From Pseudomonadota bacterium (lineage in GTDB: Bacteria; Pseudomonadota; Gammaproteobacteria; Burkholderiales; Rhodocyclaceae): DNA of 64,000 bases. Positions 22,837 to 33,101 of this stretch are shown here, in pieces. The first letter of the stretch is position 1. Each line of letters opens with the position of its first letter. The position numbers and the translations under genes are program-made. The stretch covers positions 1 to 64,000 of the forward strand of contig JAGTRT010000020.1 in NCBI GenBank assembly GCA_018261895.1. The letters are read 5' to 3'. The notes below the pieces were generated by a model, which was not told the DNA's origin, did no database searches, and saw only the letters and a list, made by a program, of their open reading frames with translations.

Positions 22837-25152
22837 GTGCGTTCATTCCCCCTGGCGCTCCGCCTCATATTTTACCCTGTCATATTTTTAGTTGGGATTA
22901 TTGCCATCGGCATAGCGATGGCGCTGATCGTTCTGGTCCTGACCTACCCGAACCTGCCTTCACTTGAGGTGCTGACTGACTATCGCCCGAAGATTCCGCT
23001 GCGCGTCTATACGGCCGACGGATTTTTGATTGGCGAATTTGGCGAGGAGCGCCGAGCCGTCGTGGCGATAGCGGATGTACCAGCGGTCATGAAGCACGCC
23101 ATTCTGGCGGCCGAGGACGACCGCTTCTACCAGCATGGCGGCATCGATTACACCGGGGTGTTGCGCGCCATTGGTGCGAACCTTGTGGGTGGTGGAAAAC
23201 GACAGGGTGCCTCGACCATTACCCAGCAGGTTGCCCGCAATTTCTTTCTGACTGGCGAAAAGACCTATACGCGCAAGCTTTACGAGGCTTTGCTTTCGTT
23301 CAAGATTGAAAGCAACCTCAGCAAGGATCAAATTTTCGAGCTGTACATCAACCAGATTTTCCTGGGGCAACGCGCCTATGGCTTTGCAGCGGCGGCCCAG
23401 ATTTATTTCGGCAAGCCCCTCAAAGATATTTCGATTGCCGAAGCAGCTATGCTGGCCGGCCTGCCCAAGGCGCCCTCGGCCTACAACCCGATCGTCAATC
23501 CCAATCGCGCCCGCCTGCGCCAGCACTATGTCCTGCGTCGCATGCGCGAGTTGGGCCACATCACGGATGCTCAGTATGAAGCCGCCGTGAAGGAACCGCT
23601 GGTGGTCAAACGCGAACTGGCCGAATATGCCGTGCATGCCGAATACGTGGCCGAGATGGCGCGTCAGATTGCGGCCGAACGTTTTCCGGAAGACGTGTAC
23701 TCGCGGGGCATGAAAATTTACACGACCCTGATCAAGGCCGAACAGGAAGCTGCCTACATCAGTCTACGCAAGGGGGTCATGGACTATGACCGGCGACATG
23801 GCTACCGGGGCGCCGAGTCCTATCTCGACATGAAGGACATCAAGTCGGATCAGGACGAAGCAATTGATGAAGCGCTGCAGGACATCCCCGATGCCGGCGA
23901 CCTGATTCCGGCACTGGTTCTGGCGGCAGACACGAAACAGATCAAGGTCTATCGCAAAGGGGGAGAGACGCTCACCCTGACCGGCGACGCCATGAAATTT
24001 GCCGCCAAGATGCTCGATGACAAGGCACCGCCCAACAAGCGACTCCGGCGCAGTGCGATTGTTCGCCTGCAGAAGGACGACAAGGGCGCCTGGCAGATCA
24101 GTCAGCTTCCGGAAGTCGAATCTGCCTTTGTCGCCGTTGATCCGAAAGACGGTTCGATTCGGGCGCTGGTCGGTGGCTTCGATTTCAATCGCAACAAATT
24201 CAACCATGTCACGCAGGCCTGGCGACAACCCGGTTCCAGCTTCAAGCCATTCATCTATTCCGCGTCGCTGGAAAAGGGCTTCGGTCCCAACAGCATCATT
24301 GCGGACGAACCCATCGTCATCCCGGCCAGCCAGACCGGCGCAGCCGCCTGGGAGCCGCACAATTACGACGGCAGGTACGAAGGCCCGATGCGCATGCGCA
24401 CCGCGCTGGCCAAGTCGAAGAACATGGTATCGATCCGCATCCTGCAGACGATCGGCACGCATTACGCGCAAGACTACGCAGCCCGATTCGGCTTTGACGC
24501 CGCCAAACATCCGCCTTACCTGACCATGGCGCTAGGCGCCGGATCGGTCACGCCCTGGCAGATGGTCACGGCGTATTCGGTCTTCGCCAACGGCGGGTTC
24601 CTGATCAATCCGTTTGTCGTTCGCGAGATTCGCGACGGCGCCAATCAGCTCCTGGCCGTTTCGGCTGCGACCGAGGCTGGCAACGAAGCCGCCCGTGTCA
24701 TCGACCCGCGCAATGCCTTCATGATGGATGCCATGCTGCGCGATGTCACGATCTACGGCACCGCCGCCAAGGCCTCGGCCATCCTCAAGCGTCACGATCT
24801 GGCCGGCAAGACGGGCACCACCAATGAGTACGTTGACGCCTGGTTCTGCGGCTACCAGATGACGGTCAGCGGCTGCGCCTGGATCGGCTTCGATCAACCC
24901 AGAAAGCTCGGCGACAAGGAAACGGGCGGCGCCGCCGCACTGCCGATCTGGATTGGCTACATGAACCGGGCGCTCAAGGATGTTCCGATGCTCCTGCCGC
25001 AGGCGCCCGAGGGATTGGTCGCCATTGGCGAGGGCAAGGAACGCAGCTACATCTATGCCGAGAACGCGGCCAAGGAAAAACCGGCCGAGGAAGAGGCCCA
25101 GGAAACCGCGCCCTTGCCGAAGCCGGACCTGAGCGCGCCGCCCGCCGACTGA
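22837..25152 (+). CDS. mrcA: Penicillin-binding protein 1A
   Basis: 771 aa; AILAAEDDRFYQHGGIDYTGVLRA, GASTITQQVARNFFL, GSSFKPFIYSASLEKGF, KTGTTNEY. Confidence 0.95.
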   Translation: MRSFPLALRLIFYPVIFLVGIIAIGIAMALIVLVLTYPNLPSLEVLTDYRPKIPLRVYTADGFLIGEFGEERRAVVAIADVPAVMKHAILAAEDDRFYQHGGIDYTGVLRAIGANLVGGGKRQGASTITQQVARNFFLTGEKTYTRKLYEALLSFKIESNLSKDQIFELYINQIFLGQRAYGFAAAAQIYFGKPLKDISIAEAAMLAGLPKAPSAYNPIVNPNRARLRQHYVLRRMRELGHITDAQYEAAVKEPLVVKRELAEYAVHAEYVAEMARQIAAERFPEDVYSRGMKIYTTLIKAEQEAAYISLRKGVMDYDRRHGYRGAESYLDMKDIKSDQDEAIDEALQDIPDAGDLIPALVLAADTKQIKVYRKGGETLTLTGDAMKFAAKMLDDKAPPNKRLRRSAIVRLQKDDKGAWQISQLPEVESAFVAVDPKDGSIRALVGGFDFNRNKFNHVTQAWRQPGSSFKPFIYSASLEKGFGPNSIIADEPIVIPASQTGAAAWEPHNYDGRYEGPMRMRTALAKSKNMVSIRILQTIGTHYAQDYAARFGFDAAKHPPYLTMALGAGSVTPWQMVTAYSVFANGGFLINPFVVREIRDGANQLLAVSAATEAGNEAARVIDPRNAFMMDAMLRDVTIYGTAAKASAILKRHDLAGKTGTTNEYVDAWFCGYQMTVSGCAWIGFDQPRKLGDKETGGAAALPIWIGYMNRALKDVPMLLPQAPEGLVAIGEGKERSYIYAENAAKEKPAEEEAQETAPLPKPDLSAPPAD

Positions 25153-25470
25153 TCAGCGCAGCACGATGCTTTCGCCGGCCTGCTGGCTGGCGAGCATCGA
25201 CAATTTTTCCATGAGTTCGCGCTCATCGCGCGTGTCGCGCCAGGCTGCGCCATCCCAACGGAAATGAAAGCCGCCTGCACGTGCGGCGACCCAGATTTCA
25301 CGGGCCACGCCGTGGCGATTGACGATGATCTTGCTACCGTCCTCGAACTCGATTTCGAGGACACCGCCGGCCGCCAGCTGGCAGTCGACATCGGCCCCGC
25401 TGGCCTCCAGCGCGGCGTCGATCCTGGCCAGCGCTGCGTCGGCCAGGCTATTGAATTCCTTGTCATCCAT
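25153..25470 (-). CDS. cyaY: Frataxin-like iron donor
   Basis: 105 aa; MDDKEFNSLADAALARID... frataxin fold signature. Confidence 0.9.
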   Translation of the reverse strand: MDDKEFNSLADAALARIDAALEASGADVDCQLAAGGVLEIEFEDGSKIIVNRHGVAREIWVAARAGGFHFRWDGAAWRDTRDERELMEKLSMLASQQAGESIVLR

Positions 25471-25511
25471 CGTGTGCTACCATCCTGCTCTTCGCTGACT
25501 GCGCCCCGAAC

Positions 25512-25673
25512 ATGTCCAGAATCGCCGCCTTGCTGATTATCCTGAGCCTTGCTGCCTGTGGCATGAAAGGCCAGCTTGAACGGCCGCCCGGCCCGGCGCC
25601 GGAACCGCTGCTGGGCAGCGGCAAGGCAGCCGCCAAGGATGTTAGCACGACCTCTAGCCCCAACGCCCAATGA
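25512..25673 (+). CDS. lptM: LPS translocon maturation chaperone-like small lipoprotein (LptM family)
   Basis: MSRIAALLIILSLAACGMKGQLERPPG, lipobox LAAC, immediately upstream of lysA with ATGA overlap; 53 aa so absent from the track. Confidence 0.8.
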   Translation: MSRIAALLIILSLAACGMKGQLERPPGPAPEPLLGSGKAAAKDVSTTSSPNAQ

Positions 25674-26929
25674 CCCAATTTGCCCTGAAGAACGGCGTCC
25701 TGCACGTCGAATCCGTCGCCCTGCCGACGATTGCTGATCAATTTGGCACGCCCGCCTATGTTTATTCCCGCGCTGCGCTGGAAGCCTCGCTGCGCGAATT
25801 CCATGACGTCCTGGGTGCGCACCCGGCCGGCAAGGGCGCGCTGGTTTGCTTCGCCGCCAAGGCCAACTCCAACCTCGCCATCCTGAATGTCTTCGCCCGC
25901 CTCGGTGCCGGCTTCGACATCGTTTCCGGTGGCGAACTGCAGCGCGTGCTGGCCGCTGGCGCCGACCCGAAGAAGGTCGTTTTCTCGGGCGTCGGCAAGA
26001 CGGCAGCCGAGATGAAGCTGGCGCTCGACGCCGGCATTTTCTGTTTCAACATCGAATCGATTCCCGAACTGGAGCGCCTCAACGAAGTGGCCGGCCAGTG
26101 TGGCAAGACGGCGCCGATCAGCCTGCGCGTCAATCCGAACGTCGATCCGAAGACGCATCCCTACATTTCCACCGGCCTCAAGGGCGCCAAGTTCGGCGTG
26201 GCCTACGACGACGCGCTGGCACTTTACCGCCGCGCGGCCGCCCTGCCCCACATCGAAGTCGCCGGCGTTGACTGCCATATCGGCTCGCAATTGCTCGACC
26301 CGTCGCCCTTCGTCGAAGCGCTCGACCGCATCCTGGCCCTCGTCGACCAACTGGCGGCCGAAGGCATCCACATTCGTCACCTCGACCTCGGCGGCGGCCT
26401 GGGCATCAAGTACAACGCCGAGCAGGTGCAGCCGACCGTGGACGCCTACCTGACACCGCTGCTCGACAAGCTGGCCGGCCGTGGCCTGCAGGTCGTCCTC
26501 GAACCGGGTCGCCGGCTGGTCGGCAATGCCGGGCTGCTGCTCACGCGCATCGAATACCTCAAGCAGGGCGAGGCCAAGAACTTCGCCATCATCGACGCCG
26601 CCATGAACGACCTCATGCGCCCGGCGCTCTATGAAGCCTGGCATGACATCCTGCCCGTCGTGCCGCGCGCCGGCGCTGCCACCGAATACGACGTCGTCGG
26701 CCCGGTCTGCGAAACCGGCGATTTCCTCGGCCAGGCGCGTCCGCTGACCGTCGAGGCCGGCGACCTGCTGGCCGTGATGTCGGCCGGCGCCTATGGCATG
26801 GCCATGGCCTCGAACTACAACACCCGGCCGCGCGCCGTCGAAGTCATGGTCGATGGCGACAAGGTCCATGTCATCCGCCAGCGCGAAACGGTCGAACAGC
26901 TTTACTCAGGCGAGTCCATCCTCCCTTAG
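25670..26929 (+). CDS. lysA: Diaminopimelate decarboxylase
   Basis: 419 aa; FAAKANSNLAIL, HIGSQLLD, EPGRRLVGNAG. Confidence 0.96.
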   Translation: MTQFALKNGVLHVESVALPTIADQFGTPAYVYSRAALEASLREFHDVLGAHPAGKGALVCFAAKANSNLAILNVFARLGAGFDIVSGGELQRVLAAGADPKKVVFSGVGKTAAEMKLALDAGIFCFNIESIPELERLNEVAGQCGKTAPISLRVNPNVDPKTHPYISTGLKGAKFGVAYDDALALYRRAAALPHIEVAGVDCHIGSQLLDPSPFVEALDRILALVDQLAAEGIHIRHLDLGGGLGIKYNAEQVQPTVDAYLTPLLDKLAGRGLQVVLEPGRRLVGNAGLLLTRIEYLKQGEAKNFAIIDAAMNDLMRPALYEAWHDILPVVPRAGAATEYDVVGPVCETGDFLGQARPLTVEAGDLLAVMSAGAYGMAMASNYNTRPRAVEVMVDGDKVHVIRQRETVEQLYSGESILP

Positions 26930-27089
26930 TGGCCTGTTTCGCAATTATCGAAACATGAAAGCTGGTCCTTGCGTCCCCGGCGTTGTTGCTCATCCTCGCG
27001 ATAGCTACGGCTATCGCTGCGGCTCGCGCCTAGCCAGGAACACAAATCCGGCGCTTTCATTTTGTTTCGCCAATTACGAAGCAGACCAC
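26929..27089. repeat. ~160-bp imperfect palindrome filling the lysA-hslR intergenic gap (MITE/REP-like)
   Basis: Outer arms GTGGCCTGTTTCGCAATTATCGAAACATGAAAGC / GCTTTCATTTTGTTTCGCCAATTACGAAGCAGACCAC; central perfect palindrome GCGATAGCTACGGCTATCGC at 26998-27017. Confidence 0.75.
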
Positions 27090-27091
27090 CA

Positions 27092-27463
27092 ATGAGCCTG
27101 CGCGTCGACAAATGGTTGTGGGCAGCGCGTTTTTTCAAGACGCGCTCCCTGGCCAGCGACGCCGTCAGCGGCGGCAAGGTCAAGGTCAATGGAACGGCGA
27201 CCAAGCCGGCGCGCGAGATCAAGGTCGGTGACCGGCTCGACATCGCCAACGGCGAAACGCGCTGGGAAGTGAGCGTCAAGGCGCTCTCCGACAAGCGTGG
27301 CCCGGCACCGGAAGCCCGGCTCCTCTACGAGGAAACGCCGGAGAGCATCGCTGCCCGCGAAGCGGCACGGGAGAGACGGCAATTCGTTCAAGACCCGGCC
27401 GCCGACATCCATGGTCGGCCAACCAAGCGCGACCGGCGCCAGATGGACCGATTTGGCCGTTGA
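27092..27463 (+). CDS. hslR: S4-domain RNA-binding heat shock protein 15
   Basis: MSLRVDKWLWAARFFKTRSLASDAVSGGKVKVNG; S4 domain; start set at MSLRVDKW. Confidence 0.9.
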   Translation: MSLRVDKWLWAARFFKTRSLASDAVSGGKVKVNGTATKPAREIKVGDRLDIANGETRWEVSVKALSDKRGPAPEARLLYEETPESIAAREAARERRQFVQDPAADIHGRPTKRDRRQMDRFGR

Positions 27464-27471
27464 ATCGGCAA

Positions 27472-27510
27472 TTTGACGGTCAACCGGAAAAAAAGCCCAA
27501 AATTGAAATC
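27472..27510 (+). repeat. Dispersed repeat copy 3
   Basis: TTGACGGTCAACCGGAAAAAAAGCCCAAAATTGAAAT. Confidence 0.9.
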
Positions 27511-27548
27511 CTGTTGCGCCGTTTTCGGCGGGGCAGGACAGCATCAGA

Positions 27549-28436
27549 TCAAAGCACGTAGGCCAGCGCCAGCGGCAGGAAGAGCAGCGCGGCCAGGTTG
27601 CCGATCAGCACGATGGACGCGACGCGTTGGGGCTCCTGTTTGTAGCGTTCGGCGAACAGGAAATTGAGCACGGCGGGCGGCAGGGCGCCAAAAACGAACA
27701 GCATCGCCGCATCCCGCCCCTGCAGGCCCAGCAACTGGATCACGGCAGCGGCGATGAGCATGCCGGCAATCGGCCGCAGCACGGCGCTACCAACCGCGAC
27801 CTTCCATTCACTGAACGACACATCGGTCATGCGCACGCCGAGCGAGAACAGGAGCAGCGGCACCGACACGTCGCCGAGCATCTTGATGGCGACCACCAGC
27901 GGCGTCCAGATCGGAATCTTGACGAGCGCCACGGTCAGCCCGGCAATAGCCGCTGCAACGACCGGGATGCGCCATAGCGTCAGGATGCGCGTCGTCGGGT
28001 CGAGCAGGCGGGCGCCGAAGGAGAAATGCAGCGTGTTTTCGACCATGAACAGGATGACCGCCGCCGGCAATGCACTTTCGCCCCAGGCCAGCACGGCGAG
28101 GGGCAGGCCGATGTTGCCGGAGTTGTTGAACAACATCGGCGGCACCAGCGTTTTCGGCTGAATGCCGAATAGCCGGGAGATCGGCCAGGCGAGCAGACCG
28201 CAGGTGGCCAGGACGAGAAAACCGCCGAGCGCCAAGGGTGCGTAGGCGGCAAGGTCGAAGGACTTGCCCGCCATCGCGGCAAAGACCAGCGCCGGGATGA
28301 AAATATCCATGTTCAGACGGTTGGCCACCGCCATTTCCGGCTTGTGCTTGCGGGCATAGAAAAAGCCGGCCGCGACGATCCCGAAGATGGGGAACAGAAT
28401 GACCAGCAGACGGAAACTCAGGCTTTGCTCGTCCAC
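27549..28436 (-). CDS. AEC-family auxin-efflux-type permease
   Basis: 295 aa, ~10 TM; NNSGNIGLPLAVLAWGE. Confidence 0.88.
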   Translation of the reverse strand: MDEQSLSFRLLVILFPIFGIVAAGFFYARKHKPEMAVANRLNMDIFIPALVFAAMAGKSFDLAAYAPLALGGFLVLATCGLLAWPISRLFGIQPKTLVPPMLFNNSGNIGLPLAVLAWGESALPAAVILFMVENTLHFSFGARLLDPTTRILTLWRIPVVAAAIAGLTVALVKIPIWTPLVVAIKMLGDVSVPLLLFSLGVRMTDVSFSEWKVAVGSAVLRPIAGMLIAAAVIQLLGLQGRDAAMLFVFGALPPAVLNFLFAERYKQEPQRVASIVLIGNLAALLFLPLALAYVL

Positions 28437-28541
28437 ACGGAACCCCTGGTTGAAAACGACGGAATGGCAGGCATTTTGCCAGGCCGCGGCCGGCGGACAA
28501 TCGGGAATTCCCCTGAGTCCGCCAGCCGGGCAGCGGCGCGA

Positions 28542-29882
28542 TTACAGCACGTAGCGCGAGAGATCCTCGTCGGCAGCGACTTCACCGAGTTTCTCGTTCA
28601 CGTAGGCGGCATCGACCTGGACAGTTTCCAGACCGGCCTTGCCGGCGTCGAAGGACACCTCTTCGAGCAGTTTTTCCATGACCGTATGCAGACGGCGGGC
28701 GCCGATATTTTCGGTCCGCTCATTCACCTGGAAAGCGATTTCCGCCATGCGCCGGATGCCGTCCTCGGCGAAATTCAACGCCACGCCCTCGGTTTCGAGC
28801 AAGGCCTGGTACTGCTTGGTCAGACAGGCATCGGTCTGGGTCAGAATGCACTCGAAGTCGGCCACCGACAGCGAATCGAGTTCGACGCGGATCGGAAAAC
28901 GGCCCTGCAGTTCCGGAATCAGGTCGGACGGCTTGGACAGATGGAAGGCACCGGAGGCAATGAACAGGATGTGGTCGGTCTTGATCATGCCGTACTTGGT
29001 CGACACCGTCGTGCCCTCGACCAGCGGCAGCAGATCCCGCTGGACTCCCTGGCGCGAGACATCGGCGCCCTGCATTTCCGAGCGGCTGGCGATCTTGTCG
29101 AGCTCGTCGAGGAAAACGATGCCGTTCTGCTCGACGGCCTTGACCGCCTCCAGCTTCACGTCCTCGTCATTGACCAGCTTGGCTGCTTCCTCGTCGGTCA
29201 GCAGCTTGAGCGCCTCGGGAATTTTCAGCTTGCGCGACTTCTTCTTGCCCCCGCCCATGTTCTGGAACATGCCCTGAATCTGCTGGGTCAGCTCCTCCAT
29301 GCCCGGCGGCGCGAAGATTTCGGCCTGCATGCCCGGCGCGGCGACTTCGATGTCGATTTCCTTGTCGTCAAGTTCGCCCTCGCGCAGCTTCTTGCGGAAC
29401 TTCTGGCGCGTCGCGCTATCGGTCGCAGACGACTCCGAATTCTCGGCAAAAAAGCCGGGGCTGCGCGCCGGCGGCAACAGCACATCGAGAACACGCTCCT
29501 CGGCGGCATCCTCGGCCCGGGCACGCATCGACTTCATGGCGCGTTCGCGGTGCGACTTGATGGCCATCTCGACCAGATCGCGGATGATCGTTTCGACGTC
29601 GCGGCCGACGTAACCGACTTCCGTAAATTTCGTCGCCTCGATCTTGATGAAGGGCGCGTTGGCCAGGCGAGCCAGACGGCGGGCGATCTCGGTCTTGCCG
29701 ACGCCCGTCGGCCCGATCATCAGGATGTTCTTCGGCGTGATTTCCTGGCGCAGCGGCTCGGCCACCTGCGAACGCCGCCAGCGGTTGCGCAAGGCGATGG
29801 CCACGGCCTTCTTGGCGTTCTTCTGCCCGACGATGTGCTTGTCGAGTTCCGAGACGATTTCCTGCGGCGTCATGGTCGTCAT
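28542..29882 (-). CDS. hslU: HslUV protease ATPase subunit
   Basis: 446 aa; [49 protein letters not shown]. Confidence 0.97.
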   Translation of the reverse strand: MTTMTPQEIVSELDKHIVGQKNAKKAVAIALRNRWRRSQVAEPLRQEITPKNILMIGPTGVGKTEIARRLARLANAPFIKIEATKFTEVGYVGRDVETIIRDLVEMAIKSHRERAMKSMRARAEDAAEERVLDVLLPPARSPGFFAENSESSATDSATRQKFRKKLREGELDDKEIDIEVAAPGMQAEIFAPPGMEELTQQIQGMFQNMGGGKKKSRKLKIPEALKLLTDEEAAKLVNDEDVKLEAVKAVEQNGIVFLDELDKIASRSEMQGADVSRQGVQRDLLPLVEGTTVSTKYGMIKTDHILFIASGAFHLSKPSDLIPELQGRFPIRVELDSLSVADFECILTQTDACLTKQYQALLETEGVALNFAEDGIRRMAEIAFQVNERTENIGARRLHTVMEKLLEEVSFDAGKAGLETVQVDAAYVNEKLGEVAADEDLSRYVL

Positions 29883-30415
29883 TCGAGCACCTCGAGCGTG
29901 AAATTCCGGTTGGTGTAGATGCAGATGTCGCCGGCGATTTCGAGCGACTTGGTGACGATCTCGCGCGGTGCCAGATCGGTGTTTTCGAGCAGCGCCCGCG
30001 CCGCGCTCTGGGCATACGAACCACCCGAGCCGATGGCAACAATGCCCTGCTCCGGCTCCAGCACATCGCCATTGCCGGTGATGATCAGCGATACGTCACG
30101 GTCGGCCACCGACAGCATGGCCTCCAGCCGGCGCAGGGCGCGGTCGGAACGCCAGTCCTTGGCAAGTTCGACCGCCGAACGCAGCAGGTTGCCCTGATGC
30201 TTCTCCAGCTTGGCCTCGAAACGCTCGAACAGCGTAAAGGCGTCGGCCGTGCCGCCGGCAAAGCCAGCCAGGATGCGGCCCTGATAGAGGCGGCGGACTT
30301 TCTTCGCGGTAGCTTTGATGACGATATTGCCCAGCGTGACCTGGCCATCGCCGCCCATGGCGACGGAATTGCCCCGGCGCACCGACAGGATCGTCGTGCC
30401 GTGATATTGCTCCAT
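29879..30415 (-). CDS. hslV: HslUV protease peptidase subunit
   Basis: 178 aa; [25 protein letters not shown]. Confidence 0.97.
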   Translation of the reverse strand: MEQYHGTTILSVRRGNSVAMGGDGQVTLGNIVIKATAKKVRRLYQGRILAGFAGGTADAFTLFERFEAKLEKHQGNLLRSAVELAKDWRSDRALRRLEAMLSVADRDVSLIITGNGDVLEPEQGIVAIGSGGSYAQSAARALLENTDLAPREIVTKSLEIAGDICIYTNRNFTLEVLE

Positions 30416-30427
30416 GTTTTTTCCTGA

Positions 30428-31723
30428 CTAAGACTTGGGAACGAGAATGCGCGCCTGCTTGTTGAGGCCGACCACGGCCATCAGCTCGGCGACCAGATGA
30501 TTCGGGCTGCGAATGACGATCTCGCGCCCGGCCGCCTTGTAAGGCGCGAGGCGGTTGACGAGTTGCCCGGCCGACACGAAATCAAGGCGGCGCACGCCGG
30601 AAAAATCGATGATCGGCTGCTCGGCCGCTTCGATATACGACACCAGGTCGTCAAAGCGACACCCTTTCAGCTCACCGGACAAATAATGTGCACCATCGAC
30701 CGCTGGCGCTGCGCTGACCGCAGCCGCCTTGGGCACCACGGGCGCCTGCCTGACTTCCCATGACGGCGGAGACAGCTCGAAGGTAACGGCGTAGTCGACG
30801 GCGCGCTCTTCGAAGGCCTCCTGCGTGCCATGACGCTGCAGCAGTTCGAGCAACAGACGCCAGGACGGTTCGTGCGCGGTATCGCCGGCCACCATGCGGT
30901 TGTTCAGACGATCGATGAAGACATCGACGCCACCGAGGGTCACCGACAGGCGTTTTTTGCGGGCCGTGCTCAGCATGTCGGCCAACTGCCCGGCCACTTC
31001 GTCGTCGCAGCCGATCAGTTTGGTGCAATCGACCGTGACCTGGGCTTTCTGGTCGATCAGCTTGCCCAGCTCCATGACCGGCAGCGCACCTTCGGTGGTC
31101 AACACGCCTTGCAGGAATATCTTGTGCGGGCCGACGGCAGCCGATGCCTGCTTGCCGGCCGGCGAAGCTTGAGACCACGTCGGCGGGGACATTTCACAGG
31201 CTTCGGCGTAATCGGCGCACAGCTTGTCAAAGCCGGCGCGGTCGCCGATGGCCTGCAGCAGATCGAATAGCAAGAGCCAGAAGCGTCGCCCTTCCCGGCC
31301 ATGATACGAACGGACAAAGGTTTCGAGTAGCGAGCGTGCAGCGGCATCCTGGCCGTTGGCGTAAAGCACAACGACCTGTTCGACGCAGGCTTGCAACGGG
31401 TCTTCGTCGTCATTGACGTCGATCCCCATGACGCTGGACTCGGTAAAGTCGTCGCTGTCGAAATCGTCGATGCTGAAATCGGAATCGACCGCCAGCGGTG
31501 CGGCTGCGGTGGCGGCCTGAGCCGACTTTGCGGCGGCTTGCGGTTTGGTCGGCTTGCCGGGTGTGAATTCGAGGTCGGGCAGCTGCTCGGGTAACGGCCT
31601 GGCATTTTCCGCCGCCGGTGCTTCCGGCGCTTTCACCTCCGGCGCGGAGGCCGGTGCACGTGGACGGGCTGCCGGCCTTTCCGGCATTTTTTTGTCAGGC
31701 TTCTTGAAAAAGGAAAAAACCAT
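30428..31723 (-). CDS. STAS-domain-containing protein
   Basis: 431 aa; Pro/Ala-rich N-terminus followed by two STAS-like segments (GKLIDQKAQVTVDCTKL..., IDFSGVRRLDFVSAGQLVNRL). Confidence 0.75.
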   Translation of the reverse strand: MVFSFFKKPDKKMPERPAARPRAPASAPEVKAPEAPAAENARPLPEQLPDLEFTPGKPTKPQAAAKSAQAATAAAPLAVDSDFSIDDFDSDDFTESSVMGIDVNDDEDPLQACVEQVVVLYANGQDAAARSLLETFVRSYHGREGRRFWLLLFDLLQAIGDRAGFDKLCADYAEACEMSPPTWSQASPAGKQASAAVGPHKIFLQGVLTTEGALPVMELGKLIDQKAQVTVDCTKLIGCDDEVAGQLADMLSTARKKRLSVTLGGVDVFIDRLNNRMVAGDTAHEPSWRLLLELLQRHGTQEAFEERAVDYAVTFELSPPSWEVRQAPVVPKAAAVSAAPAVDGAHYLSGELKGCRFDDLVSYIEAAEQPIIDFSGVRRLDFVSAGQLVNRLAPYKAAGREIVIRSPNHLVAELMAVVGLNKQARILVPKS

Positions 31724-31768
31724 GTCTACTCCGCACGCGGGGGAGTAGTTTTAGCATGCCCTTGGACT

Positions 31769-32533
31769 TCACGCAACGAGCAAGGCGGTCACCACGAGCA
31801 GGAGCGCCAGAACCGGGCCGAATGGCTGGTCGAGCCCCAGCGCCAGGGCAAATGCTGCAACGTAGGCAGCCACGCCGATTCCAAGCGCCCAGCGCAGTCC
31901 GGCCCGCCAGTTTGCGGCCCGCCGGAAGGCCAGCCAGGGCGGGATGAAGACCAGCGCAAAAGCCCCCATGACACCCAGCGTCATGGTCGCCATCGCGAGG
32001 CACAGCGCCGCCATCAGATCGAAGCCCACCTGGGTGGGCCAGGCCGGCAGACCGCGCAGGCGGAACAGGTCGGGATAGACGCGGGCAAGGAGCAGGCGGG
32101 ACGAGATCGCACGCAGGACGAGCAAGGCCAGCGCCACGCCGACGGCAACGGGCCAGAGCTGATCCTTGTCGGCAAAATACAGCTGCCCGTCGAACAGCGC
32201 ATGGCCGAGGCGTTCCGCCATCGGCGCGTTGGCCGCCAGCAGGACGGCGCCGCCCCAGCCGGCAAGCAGCAGCAGGGCATCGGCGGCGCCACCGGACAGG
32301 CGCCGGGCAAACAGCCGGCGGCTGGCCCCGGCCAGCGCGGCTGTGGCCAGACCGCCGAGCACGGGCGGCACGCCGAGCAGCAGGGCGATCAGGGCACCGG
32401 CTGCCGCGACATGCGAATAGGCCAGCGCCGCCAGCCATTCGTCGCGCAGGCGCAAATAGCTGCCGAGCGCGGGCAAGAGGACGGCAAAGGCCAGTCCGGT
32501 CAGAAACGGAATGATGAAAAGATCAGCCGACAT
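31769..32533 (-). CDS. Metal (Zn/Mn-type) ABC transporter permease
   Basis: MSADLFIIPFLTGLAFAVLLPALGSYLRLRDEWLAALAYSHVAAAGALIALL; ABC-3 permease family. Confidence 0.87.
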   Translation of the reverse strand: MSADLFIIPFLTGLAFAVLLPALGSYLRLRDEWLAALAYSHVAAAGALIALLLGVPPVLGGLATAALAGASRRLFARRLSGGAADALLLLAGWGGAVLLAANAPMAERLGHALFDGQLYFADKDQLWPVAVGVALALLVLRAISSRLLLARVYPDLFRLRGLPAWPTQVGFDLMAALCLAMATMTLGVMGAFALVFIPPWLAFRRAANWRAGLRWALGIGVAAYVAAFALALGLDQPFGPVLALLLVVTALLVA

Positions 32534-33101
32534 GGACGCCCTCCAGCGCGATGACCCGGTCGCAGACGGCATCGACGAAGGCGCTGTCGTGGCTGACCAC
32601 GACCATGCCGGCGCCGGCGGCTGCCCGGTCGCGCAGGTGTTCGGTGAGGTGGTCGACGCCCGCGACATCGAGGTTGTTGGTCGGCTCGTCGAGGAGAACC
32701 AGATCGGCCGGCGCCTGCAGAACGGCCCACAGCGTCAGGTAGTGGCGCTGGCCGCCGGAGAGCCGGTCCAGCCGGCTATCGAGGCGGTCGGCCAGCCAGG
32801 CCGGCAGGCCATTTGGCGTCGCCCCGGTCAGCGCCAGCAGTTCGCGGCCGGACAGCGGCATGCCGACGACGGGCGGCACATCCTGCTTCTGCAAGGCCAG
32901 GCGCAGACCCGGCTTTTGCTCGATGCGTCCGGAGAAGACCCTGGCCCGACCGGCAATGGCGGCAAGCAAGGTGCTTTTGCCGACCCCGTTGGGGCCGGTC
33001 AGACCGACGATTTCACCCGCGGCAACAACCAGGTCGAGCGGCTGCGTGGCGGGCTGTTCCCAGCCCGCCACCAGACTGTCGGTACGCAGCAGAAAGCTCA
33101 C
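32523..33101 (-). CDS. Metal (Zn/Mn-type) ABC transporter ATP-binding protein
   Basis: GTG start assumed; GLTGPNGVGKSTLLAAIAGRA Walker A, LSGGQRHYLTLWAVL signature, DLVLLDEPTNNLD Walker B. Confidence 0.87.
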   Translation of the reverse strand: MSFLLRTDSLVAGWEQPATQPLDLVVAAGEIVGLTGPNGVGKSTLLAAIAGRARVFSGRIEQKPGLRLALQKQDVPPVVGMPLSGRELLALTGATPNGLPAWLADRLDSRLDRLSGGQRHYLTLWAVLQAPADLVLLDEPTNNLDVAGVDHLTEHLRDRAAAGAGMVVVSHDSAFVDAVCDRVIALEGVHVG

